DNA of 64,000 bases from Desulfobacteraceae bacterium Eth-SRB2 (GCA_004193595.1 RPGQ01000005.1:4021-68020); one strand, 5' to 3'; positions 53,898-63,900 are shown, counted from the stretch's first letter. Notes: generated from the letters alone by a model not told the origin. A program made the numbers and translations.

Positions 53898-55592
53898 TTG
53901 ACATTTTTTAAAATCGGAAGTGTTGGGCGCACATACCGCCACATGCAGCGTTACCGCCAGATTCTTACTGTGCTTTTCAAATATGGTTTTGGAGACATGG
54001 TTGACGCTCTTAAGATCGAACAATACCTGAAAACCGGGTTACAGATGATCTCTCGCAAACGTTGGGAAAAAATTGAGACTTTTTCCCGTGCTGCGCGGGT
54101 GAGGATGGTTTTGGAAGAGCTGGGTCCCACTTTCATCAAGATGGGCCAGATTCTTTCCACCCGGCCCGACCTGTTACCGGTTGAATTCATTCAAGAGCTT
54201 CCCAAACTACAGGATGAAGTGCCGCCTTTTCCATTTTCGGGGGTGTCATCAACAATTCAGGAAGAATTCCAAAAACCTCTTGATCAAATTTTTTCAAATT
54301 TCGATGAACAACCCCTTGCGGCAGCCTCTATCGGCCAAGTTCACCAAGCGAAAATGCTTGATGGCAAAAATGTTGTTGTCAAAATCCAGCGCCCGGGCAT
54401 CCAGCGTACTGTAGAAGTGGATCTGGAAATCATGATGCACCTGGCAGGCTTAATGGAACGACATCTGGAAGGTTGGGACATCCAGCGTCCCACCAAAATT
54501 GTGGAAGAATTTGCCAGTACGCTGGAAAAGGAGCTCGACTACACCCTGGAAGCAGCTTACATGGAGCGTTTTGCCAGGCAGTTTGAGAATGAGCCTGCAG
54601 TTTATGTGCCGCAGGTCTATCGCAAAGCAACGACCTCAAGGATTCTTACCATGGAACTTATAAGCGGCATTAAAGCTTCCGATATTGAGCGGCTGGAAAA
54701 AGAGGGGCTTGACCGCTGCAAAATTGCCGAACAGGGCTTCAACCTGATCATGAAGCAAATATTTGTTCATGGTTTCTTTCATGCCGATCCCCATCCGGGC
54801 AACATTTTTGTCCTTCCGAACAATGTCATCTGCTATATAGACTTCGGCATGATGGGACGACTCAATCTGGAAACGCGGGAACGTTTTGCAGATTTGATCA
54901 TGAGTATCGTCCATCGGGATGAAAGAAAGGCTGTGGATGCCCTGCTAAGGCTCACTCTTTCAGAGGAGGAACCGGATTATCACGCCCTGGAAAGAGATGT
55001 GGCCGAGTTTATGGATCAACATTGTTACCGTCCCCTGAAGGAGGTAAAATTAGGGGCACTGTTGCACCAGCTTCTGGAAACGGCGACAAAACATCGACTG
55101 AACATCCAGCCGGATTTGTTCTTGATGATCAAAGCCCTGAGTACGGTGGAAGGACTCGGCCGGACGCTCGATCCGGATTTTGATGTTATCGAACAGGCAT
55201 CCCCCTTCATTAAACGCATTCAGCTAAACCGCATTCACCCCCGCCGAATTGCAAAAGACATGGCAAGTTCAGGAACCGATCTTTTTCACCTTTTAAAGGA
55301 TATCCCCGGAGAGGTTCGAACAATTCTCAAATTGGCCAGACAGGGCAAGGTAAAAATAGAGTTTGAACATCGTGGATTGGAACCGATGATTGCCGCCAAT
55401 GACCGGATCAGCAACCGGCTTTCCTTTGCCGTTGTCCTGGCATCCCTGGTGATTGGCTCGGGCCTTATTGTGCTTTCCGGTATCCCGCCCAAGTGGCATG
55501 AAATACCGGTTATCGGTCTTGCCGGCTTTCTGGTTGCAGGTGCAATGGGGTTTTGGTTGTTGATATCGATTATGAGAAGCGGGAGGATGTAA
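53898..55592 (+). CDS. AarF/UbiB (ABC1) family protein kinase-like protein
   Basis: Atypical kinase-fold protein of 564 residues; UbiB/COQ8 members support quinone or lipid biosynthesis. It begins (M)TFFKIGSVGRTYRHMQRYRQI and contains the KxGQ motif (PTFIKMGQILSTRPDLLP), Ala-rich loop AAASIGQVHQA, VKIQRPG (Lys), the catalytic HADPHPGNIFV and metal-binding DFGMMG; two C-terminal helices (about 500-560) anchor it in the membrane. I chose a TTG start at 53898 because AAGGAGG lies 5 nt upstream and family members start exactly there; the open frame goes back to 53808 but that part has no ribosome site. Downstream gene is convergent. Confidence 0.9.
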   Translation: MTFFKIGSVGRTYRHMQRYRQILTVLFKYGFGDMVDALKIEQYLKTGLQMISRKRWEKIETFSRAARVRMVLEELGPTFIKMGQILSTRPDLLPVEFIQELPKLQDEVPPFPFSGVSSTIQEEFQKPLDQIFSNFDEQPLAAASIGQVHQAKMLDGKNVVVKIQRPGIQRTVEVDLEIMMHLAGLMERHLEGWDIQRPTKIVEEFASTLEKELDYTLEAAYMERFARQFENEPAVYVPQVYRKATTSRILTMELISGIKASDIERLEKEGLDRCKIAEQGFNLIMKQIFVHGFFHADPHPGNIFVLPNNVICYIDFGMMGRLNLETRERFADLIMSIVHRDERKAVDALLRLTLSEEEPDYHALERDVAEFMDQHCYRPLKEVKLGALLHQLLETATKHRLNIQPDLFLMIKALSTVEGLGRTLDPDFDVIEQASPFIKRIQLNRIHPRRIAKDMASSGTDLFHLLKDIPGEVRTILKLARQGKVKIEFEHRGLEPMIAANDRISNRLSFAVVLASLVIGSGLIVLSGIPPKWHEIPVIGLAGFLVAGAMGFWLLISIMRSGRM

Positions 55593-55659
55593 ATGATTTT
55601 TACAGAAAGGAAGATAAAATATAAGCGATCAAATCCATAACATCGCCTTGTTAGGGAAC

Positions 55660-56850
55660 TTATGTTGACAATTCTTTGCTGTAAATAAACGCTCCATCAC
55701 GCTCAATCCAATTATTGCCCTTTCTCTCAAGAATCCAGCCGCTGGCTTTTTTACCGCCAAAAGGAAGTCGCAACGGGGTAAACGTAAAATCGGGATTGTC
55801 ACGCACCATTCCGAAGTGGGAATAAAAAAGCGCTTTTATCTTCTCTGCCGGAGATCCGAAAAAAGATAATAAAAATCCATACCGGGTTTTAACCAATTCC
55901 ATGGCTGCTTCATCAGGATCGTCAAAGGGTATAAGAAGCAGAAACGGGCCAAAGAGTTCCAGATCCGGGATGTCGGTGTTTTCGGTTTCAAGCACCAGGG
56001 GAAAGACCGTCTCGCCATCGATGGCCCCCGTTACCAAACGTGCCGGTCCGCAATTTTCCAGCGCATTTTGAAGAATATTACGGGTCCGTTCCACCCGAAT
56101 GGGTCCGATATCGGTCTTGGGATCAAAAGCATCTCCGACCTTAAGGCGTTGGACCCTATCCAGTATATCCTTGCGAACGTTTTCATAAAGACTACGGTGT
56201 ATATATGCCTTTTTCAGGGTTGTGCAGTATTGACCGCCGTTAATGAACGCCCGACGGGCAATAAATCTCGCGGCCGCGGTGACGTCTGCATCTTCAAACA
56301 CGATGGCGGCGGGCATTCCCCCGGGTCCTGCAAAAAAGAGTTTATCAAAAGAGTTGTGCTGCTTCCGGTATACCTCCCCAACTGCCGAAGCTCCTGAAAT
56401 AAAGAAAAGCCTGATATCTTTGTCTGCTACACAGCGCCGTCCGAATTCGCGGTTGTCCATACCTACAACCGGTTCGATGGATTGGAACGGTTTGCAAATT
56501 TCGGCGAGTACGGATGCGGATCGCGGCGTCTGGGAAGAAAGACTGAACCTCAACGTGTTGCCGGTGAGAAGGGCTGCTCCGCCAAAACGGGCCAGTACCA
56601 CCGTCGGGGCATCGTATGGAAGTATAGTGGCTACCGTACCGTACGATCGACCGTTTTCTACCCAGGGAATTTCTTTGTGCATGGTTCGCAAATAATCAAC
56701 CGATAAATCCACTTCAATAGATGTGATTTTTACCGGGAAGCCGGCATCATATGCGGCAGCTTCCATTAAATCTGTTTTATGACGGTCTAAAACATCAGCC
56801 AGATGTTGGATTTCGTCAAGCCGCGGTTTGAATTTATCCATGAGAATCAT
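55660..56850 (-). CDS. Aldehyde dehydrogenase-superfamily protein lacking key residues
   Basis: A 396-residue member of the NAD(P)-dependent aldehyde dehydrogenase fold, shorter than the usual 480. The nucleophile is present (Cys211 in NGGQYCTT, numbered from the ATG at 56856). The expected general-base Glu in E-L-G-G-K is replaced (FAGPGG, 34 residues before the Cys) and the cofactor-binding Lys of K-P-S-E is not seen (LRFSLSSQTP). CoA-acylating relatives also lack the Glu, so it might make or use acyl-CoA; otherwise it may be inactive. AAGGAG fits the ATG at 56850 (7 nt). It lies 19 nt after the DUF3187 gene, as one operon. A relic of its 5-prime end is at 31549-31645. Confidence 0.85.
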   Translation of the reverse strand: MILMDKFKPRLDEIQHLADVLDRHKTDLMEAAAYDAGFPVKITSIEVDLSVDYLRTMHKEIPWVENGRSYGTVATILPYDAPTVVLARFGGAALLTGNTLRFSLSSQTPRSASVLAEICKPFQSIEPVVGMDNREFGRRCVADKDIRLFFISGASAVGEVYRKQHNSFDKLFFAGPGGMPAAIVFEDADVTAAARFIARRAFINGGQYCTTLKKAYIHRSLYENVRKDILDRVQRLKVGDAFDPKTDIGPIRVERTRNILQNALENCGPARLVTGAIDGETVFPLVLETENTDIPDLELFGPFLLLIPFDDPDEAAMELVKTRYGFLLSFFGSPAEKIKALFYSHFGMVRDNPDFTFTPLRLPFGGKKASGWILERKGNNWIERDGAFIYSKELST

Positions 56851-56869
56851 GGTCATGCTCCTTATAAAT

Positions 56870-57931
56870 CTAAAAATGAAAGCCCCACCCTCCGTGCAAC
56901 CCGAAATCGGGACTATTACTCATGGTTATAACATTTTCAATTAGAGCAAATTCTATCATACCGTACTTGGTTTTCCATTTAAACCCAAGGTGGACTTCAT
57001 GGGAAGCTTCATCCAATTCATTGATATTTTTTATACTTGCCTCACTGTAAAGATACTGGGCAACCAGGGAAAAGGTCGGGGTCCAGTGCCATGAGATCAC
57101 AAATAATCCGTTAACCGCCCTGTCTTCGAAATCCATGGGCGCTACGCCCGGCGCCGGCTCCAAAACATCTCGGGATTCATACCAGGTGTATCCCAACGAT
57201 GCATAGGTATACCATCTTTCGGACCAGCGCTTGGCAAGGCCGAACCCCAACCCAACGTCCACGGGATGATCCTCATCGCATAAATCCGAGCAGTCTAGCG
57301 CGTACCGAACGGCGCTGAAGACATTGACAGACGGACATAGTTTTGTTCCATGGGTAAGAGTGTAGTTCATCAAAAATACCAAGGCGTTATTTTCGAGGTC
57401 TTCGGCTGACGTCTCACTCAACATCTGTCCGGTCTTCGGGTCAAACCGCTGAATCACTTTTCTATCTTTAGACACGTCATCCCGGCCGTCCTGATCAATG
57501 CCGAACAGATCATGAAACCCCTGGATAAACCCATCCATCTCACCGCCAAAATAGTTCCGGTTTTCAAACTCTAAAGACAACCCGAACCGCTTATTGAATC
57601 CGTAACTCACGGTCACTATGGTATCGGACATTTCATAGTCCAGGAGGTATTCCGATTCGTTGGCCCAAACATTTGACCACGTTGAGGCAATGCGGGTTTC
57701 CCAACCCGGCTTGATATCGCCGGGGATAAGCAGCGGCAGGGTGAATCGCAGGCTCTGAACCGGTGACTGGGACCGCAGGTCAATTTTCCCAAGACCGTAA
57801 TTGTAATCATCGCTCAGTTCTTGGGTCTGTCCGGGCACCGCCGGAAAAGCAGTACAAATCAATGCCACCGCTGCAAGAAAGAATCCTTTGATCCGCCACC
57901 GTCGGAAGTATTGACGATTGTTTGGTTGCAT
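56870..57931 (-). CDS. DUF3187 family outer-membrane protein
   Basis: A 353-residue exported beta-barrel-like protein: signal peptide (to PAVPG-QT), DYNYGLGKIDLRSQSPVQSL, LPLLIPGDIKPGWETR, IVTVSYGFNKRFGLSLEFE, then MDGFIQGFHDLFGIDQDGRD, which I recognise as the DUF3187 signature; many W/Y-flanked strands follow and a C-terminal Phe (GWGFHF) fits outer-membrane barrel assembly. Ribosome site weak. Function unknown; paired with the aldehyde dehydrogenase-like gene 19 nt downstream. Confidence 0.8.
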   Translation of the reverse strand: MQPNNRQYFRRWRIKGFFLAAVALICTAFPAVPGQTQELSDDYNYGLGKIDLRSQSPVQSLRFTLPLLIPGDIKPGWETRIASTWSNVWANESEYLLDYEMSDTIVTVSYGFNKRFGLSLEFENRNYFGGEMDGFIQGFHDLFGIDQDGRDDVSKDRKVIQRFDPKTGQMLSETSAEDLENNALVFLMNYTLTHGTKLCPSVNVFSAVRYALDCSDLCDEDHPVDVGLGFGLAKRWSERWYTYASLGYTWYESRDVLEPAPGVAPMDFEDRAVNGLFVISWHWTPTFSLVAQYLYSEASIKNINELDEASHEVHLGFKWKTKYGMIEFALIENVITMSNSPDFGLHGGWGFHF

Positions 57932-57954
57932 GGGTCTTTTCTTTTTTGTAGCCG

Positions 57955-58290
57955 TTCACGGATTTCTTTGAAATCCAAAATTCCAAACGCCAAAAAACCA
58001 TTAAATCATAAATTACAACAAATTACAAATAGCAAATTACAAATAGCAAATAGCAAATAAATGTCAAATTTCAAGCACCAAACCTCAAACAAACCTGCCT
58101 GCCATTGCAAGCTCGCCCGCCAGCCGTGAAGAGCGAGGCGGCCATGGGAACGAGCGGGCAGGTCTCAAACTCCAAATACCAAATTACAAACCGGTTCAAC
58201 GCGCAGCGCAAGCTCTTGCGCCGCGTGAGCGGCTGTTTTTTGTTTGGGATTTTGAATTTCGGTCATTGAAATTTATTTTTTTTTGGGATT
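57955..58290. repeat. Repeat-dense spacer between DUF3187 and tetR genes
   Basis: Outer inverted repeats GAAATCCAAAATTCCAAACG (57971) and, inverted, GAAATTCAAAATCCCAAACA (about 58255). Inside are direct repeats of CAAATTACAAATAG (58018-58060), a CCTGCC...GGGCAGG hairpin repeat (58096-58162) and a GCGCAAGCTCTTGCGC hairpin at about 58207. No gene. Confidence 0.6.
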
Positions 58291-58292
58291 TG

Positions 58293-58997
58293 TTATTTGG
58301 ATTTTCCACTAACGAACGGATATATTTGTTTTTTGGTCATCAAGATTTGGCGGACTGCGGAAGGATCATGTCTCGCGGCTGCTACCGCCTTGATTCCCGC
58401 CAGGGAAAAGCAGGTGATATGATCGGCCATGCGTTTGATCAAATCCTGTGAGAGGGATTGGCCCAGTAGGTACTCCAGATCGCTGCGCCTGATGGTCAGA
58501 AGGACACGGCACTGGTTGATGATGCTCATCTCGCAGAACAGGACCGTTTCATCAGTGGCTTTTGTTCCCATAATTTTGCGGATGATCCCTATTACTATCT
58601 GTCGTCGGGGCTCGATCAGATCGTGCCAGATGTCATGTATCAGCCCGGTGGGGTTAGCCAATTCCATCAAATACAGGCGGGTAAACTGGCCCTGATCGCT
58701 CTGCTCTGTGAAGTTTTGTATGAGGGAGTGTATGTAGATTTGCAGCTGCTCTTCCGGCGAAGTGATAGTGGAATCAGGTGGTTTGGGTCCGGCAAATTTT
58801 TTAAATGTTTCTTGCCACGCCTCGGAGTACAGAGCAGCCTTATCACCAAAATAATAATTGACGGCAGCCACGTTGGCACCGGCCCGTATGCAAATATCCG
58901 CCACCTTGGCACCCTGGTAGCCTTTTTCTGCGAAAACCTCACAGGCGGAATCTAATATTCTGCTGCGCGTTTTCTTGCCATCTTCTCTCTTAGCCAT
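58293..58997 (-). CDS. TetR family regulator with CerR-type C-terminal domain
   Basis: A 234-residue regulator. The helix-turn-helix reads ACEVFAEKGYQGAKVADICIRAGANVAAVNYYFGDKAALY (in segments about 18-56), where NYYFGDKAALY is typical of the CerR/DUF1956 branch; the C-terminal helical domain has the branch motif YLMELANPT. AAGGAG lies 8 nt before the ATG. It is divergent from the RND adaptor and permease genes at 59679 onward and probably represses them. Confidence 0.87.
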   Translation of the reverse strand: MAKREDGKKTRSRILDSACEVFAEKGYQGAKVADICIRAGANVAAVNYYFGDKAALYSEAWQETFKKFAGPKPPDSTITSPEEQLQIYIHSLIQNFTEQSDQGQFTRLYLMELANPTGLIHDIWHDLIEPRRQIVIGIIRKIMGTKATDETVLFCEMSIINQCRVLLTIRRSDLEYLLGQSLSQDLIKRMADHITCFSLAGIKAVAAARHDPSAVRQILMTKKQIYPFVSGKSK

Positions 58998-59056
58998 GAT
59001 GGATGCTCCTTTTTCTGGCCGGTTTTTCAGACAGGATATCAGACAGGATAATTGAT

Positions 59057-59190
59057 AGCTCCGTAAAAAGTCCCAAAACCGTCATGCCGGACTTGATCCG
59101 GCATCCAGAACTAATTGAATTTACTGGATTCCGGCTTTCGCCGGAATGACGACAAAAGCGAATTTACGACTTTTTACGAGACTGTCATAA
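59057..59190. repeat. MITE-like repeat, TCGTAAAAAGTC family (interior type 2, inverted)
   Basis: Inverted copy of the element at 39531-39665: starts CTCCGTAAAAAGTCCC, holds the same two hairpins (GCCGGACTTGATCCGGC, TTCCGGCTTTCGCCGGAA), and ends CTTTTTACGAGAC. It lies between the two divergent genes. Confidence 0.7.
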
Positions 59191-59215
59191 TTAAATAGCG
59201 ATTTAAAGTTTTCGC

Positions 59216-59242
59216 TTGACATAGCCGATAAACGTCTATAAT
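59216..59242 (+). promoter_or_regulatory. Sigma-70-type promoter facing the right-hand RND operon
   Basis: TTGACA (59216-59221) and TATAAT (59237-59242), separated by 15 nt, slightly short of the 17-nt optimum. It points to the adaptor gene 437 nt away, with two repeat elements between. The AAACGTCTATAATTTGTTTT stretch and AAAATGTTTATTT nearby are candidate places for a TetR operator. Confidence 0.5.
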
Positions 59243-59338
59243 TTGTTTTTTAAAATCAACAATTAAAATGTTTATTTAAAATTGTCAAATGATTTTTTTT
59301 TATCGCACCTGAAATATCTAAACTTAGGGGCTTTGCCC

Positions 59339-59565
59339 TATAAGCGCTAAGTTATTTTTTGCGACGGAAGGACTAATGAACATCGAACGTAACACTTCAA
59401 AATAATTACAGTAGCGAAGCGACATCATTATTCGATGTTCAACGTTGGACGTTCGACCCGCCCGTCTCGCCTGAGAGAGCTTGCTCGCGATGGCGGGCAG
59501 GTGTTGGAAGTTCATCTTTTAATATGTTCGACGTTCATCTTTCAAAACAACTCAGCGCTTATGGA
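59339..59565. repeat. MITE-like element upstream of the right-hand RND operon
   Basis: Ends TAAGCGCTAAGTTATTTTTTG and, inverted from the right, TAAGCGCTGAGTTGTTTTG. Interior contains GAACATCGAACGTAA, TTCGATGTTCAACG and TTCGACGTTCATC repeats, and a GCCTGAGAGAGC...GCGGGCAGG hairpin. No ORF. Confidence 0.6.
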
Positions 59566-59582
59566 ACTTCGTTCCAATTGGA

Positions 59583-59665
59583 ATAATGTCCCCGGTGAAA
59601 TAGAAAAAAAGTTTCACCCCAGTACGATCTGCCGGACCTACGGGGCAGGCTGGGTAAAAATGATG
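59583..59665. repeat. About 85-bp repeat, inverted copy of 29085-29185
   Basis: Reads GGTGAAATAG through TTTCACCCCAGTACGATCTG and GGACCTACGGGGCAGGC to AAAAATGATGG; the same blocks occur in reverse order and orientation before the acyl-CoA synthetase genes. Carries the CCCC-GTA/TAC-GGGG hairpin. It ends about 14 nt before the adaptor start. Confidence 0.65.
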
Positions 59666-59678
59666 GAGTAATGAAAAA

Positions 59679-60908
59679 ATGCAACACAAAGACAGTTCCA
59701 ATCACCCCCGATTAACATGCCTTGAAGCGCCTCTCGACTTTCGGTATCCACGGTTGCGACCGGCCAAAATCGGCTCCCGTACGGCTTACTCTATTCTGTT
59801 TGCTCTGCTGCTAATGTCGACTTTTCCCGGGAATGCGTTGGGCGGACCTCCGGGACCGGGGGGCGGACCGCCGCCGCTGGTGACGGTTGTGGCAGTCACA
59901 GAGCAGGATGTGAACCCGCCGGCGGAATATGTGGGCCATATGGAGGCTGTCCAGACCGTGGACCTGCGGGCACGTATCCAGGGGTTTCTTGAACAGGTCA
60001 AATTCAAGGAAGGAAGTGATGTGCGTGCCGGCGATCTGCTCTATGTCATCGAGCAGGCGCCTTACCAGGCCAAGGTTGATGCTGATACGGCTAGTGTGAC
60101 CCAGGCAACAGCGACCTTTACCAAGGCTCATCAGTATTTGGAACGGGTCCGGACGGTTCGCTCCGGCGGAGTGTCCGGAGCAGATATCGATGATGCAGTG
60201 GCCGAAGAACTTCGGGCCAGGGGTAAGCTCGAAGAGGCCAAGGCCGACCTTGATCGTTCCCGACTCGACCTAGGATACACCACGGTCAAAGCTCCAATCA
60301 CCGGACGCATCGGACGCACAGCTTTTACCAGGGGCAATTTGGTGAATCCCGCATCCGGACCGCTGGCCCGGATTGTTCAGATTAATCCCATCCGTGTTGT
60401 TTATTCGGTTAGCGAAAACAATCTTGTCGCCATAAAGATGGCCCTTAAAGACGCCGCCCGTGGTAAAAAACACCCCATGCTGGCACCGCTAATTAAACTG
60501 CCGGGGGGGCAAATTCTTAAAACTTCCGGGCAGATAGATTTCGTGGACAACACCGTGGACCCGGGCACTGGAACCATCGCGGTGTGGGCTCTGTTTGATA
60601 ACCCGGACGGTACATTGCTGCCGGGGCAATATGTCACCGTTCTCGTTGCCCGAAGCCAACCCAAACTCATGACGGTAGTGCCCCAATCGGCGATTTTGGA
60701 AGACCACGACGGACGTTATGTCCTGTTGGTGAACGATCAGAACCAAGTGGTCATGCGACGGGTCAAAACCGGACCTGTGGTCGGCGTCAACTGGGCCGTC
60801 GAATCAGGTCTGGCTGTAAATGAGGGGGTTATCGTGCAGGGGATCCAGAAAGTCCGCCCCGGCCAGACAGTGAAAACTACTGCTGCCGACAAGCAACAAG
60901 GGAGATGA
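59679..60908 (+). CDS. RND efflux periplasmic adaptor (AcrA/MexE-like)
   Basis: Adaptor of 409 residues. An N-terminal signal region (about 33-55) ends near FPGNALGGPPGPGG; the mature part has LVTVVAVTEQDVNPPAEYVGHMEAVQTVDLRARIQGFLEQV in segments typical of AcrA/MexE, GSDVRAGDLLYVIEQAPY, a coiled-coil hairpin with AKADLDRSRLDLGYTTVKAPI, and the final membrane-proximal TAVVPQSAILEDHDGRYV-type strand. The long polar stretch before the signal may mean a later start. The permease starts 3 nt after the stop. Distinct from the adaptor at 41390 and the one at 215, so the window has three separate RND systems. Confidence 0.9.
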   Translation: MQHKDSSNHPRLTCLEAPLDFRYPRLRPAKIGSRTAYSILFALLLMSTFPGNALGGPPGPGGGPPPLVTVVAVTEQDVNPPAEYVGHMEAVQTVDLRARIQGFLEQVKFKEGSDVRAGDLLYVIEQAPYQAKVDADTASVTQATATFTKAHQYLERVRTVRSGGVSGADIDDAVAEELRARGKLEEAKADLDRSRLDLGYTTVKAPITGRIGRTAFTRGNLVNPASGPLARIVQINPIRVVYSVSENNLVAIKMALKDAARGKKHPMLAPLIKLPGGQILKTSGQIDFVDNTVDPGTGTIAVWALFDNPDGTLLPGQYVTVLVARSQPKLMTVVPQSAILEDHDGRYVLLVNDQNQVVMRRVKTGPVVGVNWAVESGLAVNEGVIVQGIQKVRPGQTVKTTAADKQQGR

Positions 60909-60911
60909 TGC

Positions 60912-63900
60912 ATGTTTTCACAAATTTTCATTGAACGCCCGCGCCTGGCCATGGTAGTATCCATTATACTCACCCTGGCCGGACTTATTGCGCTGTTCAA
61001 TATTCCCGTTGCCCAGTACCCACAAATAACACCTCCGGAAATCCGGGTGACCGCCTCCTATCCCGGAGCCAACGCCCAGGTGGTCGCCGACACCGTGGCC
61101 GCGCCCATCGAAAAGGAAGTCAACGGTGTGGACAACATGCTCTACATGTCCTCCTCCTGTTCCAATGACGGACGATATACACTGGCCGTCACCTTTGCGG
61201 TAGGCACGGATCCGGACATCGACCAGGTCAATCTCCAAAACCGGGTGCAACTGGCCACTTCCAAGTTGCCTCAAGAGGTGGTGGATCAGGGCATTGATGT
61301 GCGCAAACGCTCTGTGAGCATGATGGCGGTGATCTGTTTCTATTCACCCAAAGGAACGCGGAACAGGCTCTTTTTGAGCAACTATGTGAGCAAAAATATA
61401 AAAGATGCCCTGGTCCGGCTCAAAGGGGTCAGCGATGTCTTCCTCTTCGGAGAAATGGAATACAGCATGCGGATCTGGATGGATCCGGACCGCCTGACCG
61501 CCCTGGGGCTGACCGCTGACGATGTGATTGCCGCCATCCGGCAGCAGAACATCCAGGCCGCCGTTGGCTCTATCGGATCAGAGCCTGTTGCTCAAAGCCA
61601 ACAGGTCCAGTACACCCTACGGGCCAAAGGCCGACTCAATGAGGTTGAGGATTTCAAAAACATCATTGTCCGCACCAATGACCAGGGAGGGCTGGTGCGC
61701 GTCCGCAACATTGCCCGGGTGGAACTCGGGGCAAGGTCCTACGGTCACGATTCAATCCTCAACGGCGGCCCGACCGTGGCACTGGCAGTCTACCAATCTC
61801 CAGGCGCCAACACTCTGGACACCATGAAAGACGTCAGAGCCGAGATCAAGCGCCTGGCTCAGCAACAGCCAAGTGATGTACAGTATCAGATCATTTTAGA
61901 CACCACCAAATACGTCTCGGCGGCCATCGATGAGATTGTGATGACGCTTGGCCTGACCTGTCTCCTGGTGATCGGTGTGGTTTTTATCTTTCTTCAAGAT
62001 TGGCGGGCCACTCTGATTCCCGCTCTAACCATTCCGGTCTCGCTGGTAGGAACTTTCGCGGTGCTGTTTGCCCTGGGCTACAATGCCAACACCATCTCTT
62101 TGTTTGCCCTGATCATGGCCATCGGCCTGGTGGTGGACGACGCCATCGTGGTGGTGGAGAATGTTTACCGGGTCATGGATAAACGAAAGATAGGCCCAAA
62201 AGCTGCGACCATAAGGGCCATGGGCCAGGTCACCGGACCCATTGTCGCCACCACCCTGGTACTTTTGGCCGTGTTCGTTCCGGTTGGGTTCATGCCCGGC
62301 ATCACCGGACAACTCTACAAACAGTTTGCCGTGACCATGTGCACCGCGGTGGTAATTTCGGCCATCAACGCCCTGACTCTTAGCCCGGCGCTCTGCGCCA
62401 CCCTGCTCAAGCCGCCAAAAACCATCCGCCGGGGCCCCCTATCATGGTTCAACCGGGTGTTGGATGCCTCACGCAAGGGATATGTAGCCGGGGCCGCATG
62501 GCTGCTCCGTCGGCTCGTGGTGGTAGCGTTGATTTTCATTGGTATTTTTGGCGGCACATATTACCTGTTTTCGAGTCGTCCCACCAGTTTTTTGCCCCAG
62601 GAGGACCAGGGGTACTTTTTCTTCAATGTTCAGCTCCCTGAAGCCGCCGCGCTGTCCCGTACCAACGAGGTTATGCAGCAGCTCACCAAAGAGCTCCAAA
62701 CAATCAAGGGTGTTGACCACGTCATTGGAGTCGGCGGGTTCAGCCTGCTCAGCGGAAATGCCGACAATGTGGGATTCGGTCTTGGAATCCTGGCCCCCTG
62801 GGATAAGCGCACCCGTCCGGACGTAAAACTGAATGCCGTGATGGGACAGGCACAGCGGAAACTGGCGGCCATCTCCTCAGCCAACATATTTGCCTTTGTG
62901 CCTCCGGCAATCCTGGGCCTGGGTACGACCGGCGGATTTGATTTCCGGCTGCAGGCCCTGGAGGACCAGAGTCCCCGGGAGATTGCCGCTGCAACCCGGG
63001 CCATAGTAATCGCCGCCAACCAGGACCCGGCCCTGATGCGGGTTTTTTCCACTTATACGGCCAACACGCCTCAGCTTTTCGTGAACCTCGACCGCACCCG
63101 GACCGAGACATTCAAGGTGCCGGTCAGCAGGGTGTTCTCCACCCTTCAGGCCCAGCTCGGGTCCGGGTACGTTAACGATTTTAACCTTTACGGAAGAGTC
63201 TACCAGGTCAAGGTTCAAGCCGATGCGCCATACCGCGACACCGTAGAGGACATAAATCAATTGTACGTGCGCAGCAACGACGGGAAGATGGTGCACATGA
63301 GGAGCCTAATAAGCCTGTCCACGGTCCTGGGGCCCCAGATCGTGAAGCGGTATAACCAGTTCATCAGCACCCAGATTAATGGGAATGCCGCCCCGGGGTT
63401 TAGCTCCGGCCAGGCTATGGCGGCCATGGAGCGGCTGGCTGCCAAGGCCCTTCCCAAAGGATACGCCTATGACTGGTCCGCCATGTCCTTTCAGGAGCGC
63501 AAAGCCGGCGGCAAAGTCTCAGTCCTCTTCGCCATGGCCCTGCTCTTTGGTTACCTTTTCCTGGTGGGACAGTATGAGAGCTGGACTATCCCTTTGCCCA
63601 TTATCATCTACATTCCGGTGGCCAGCCTGGGGGCTCTGGTCGGTCTTTGGATTACGGGGCTCAGCATCAGCATCTACGCGCAGATCGGTCTGGTGCTGCT
63701 GGTGGGTCTGGCCGGTAAGAACGCTATTCTTATCGTGGAGTTTTCTAAAGACCGCCGCGAAGAAGGGATGTCCGCTGAGAAGGCCGCGGTGGAAGGGGCA
63801 CGGATCCGCTTCCGGCCGGTATTGATGACCGCCTTTACCTTTATTCTGGGCGTAACACCCATGTTGATTGCCACCGGCGCCGGCGCCAACAGCCGCCGGG

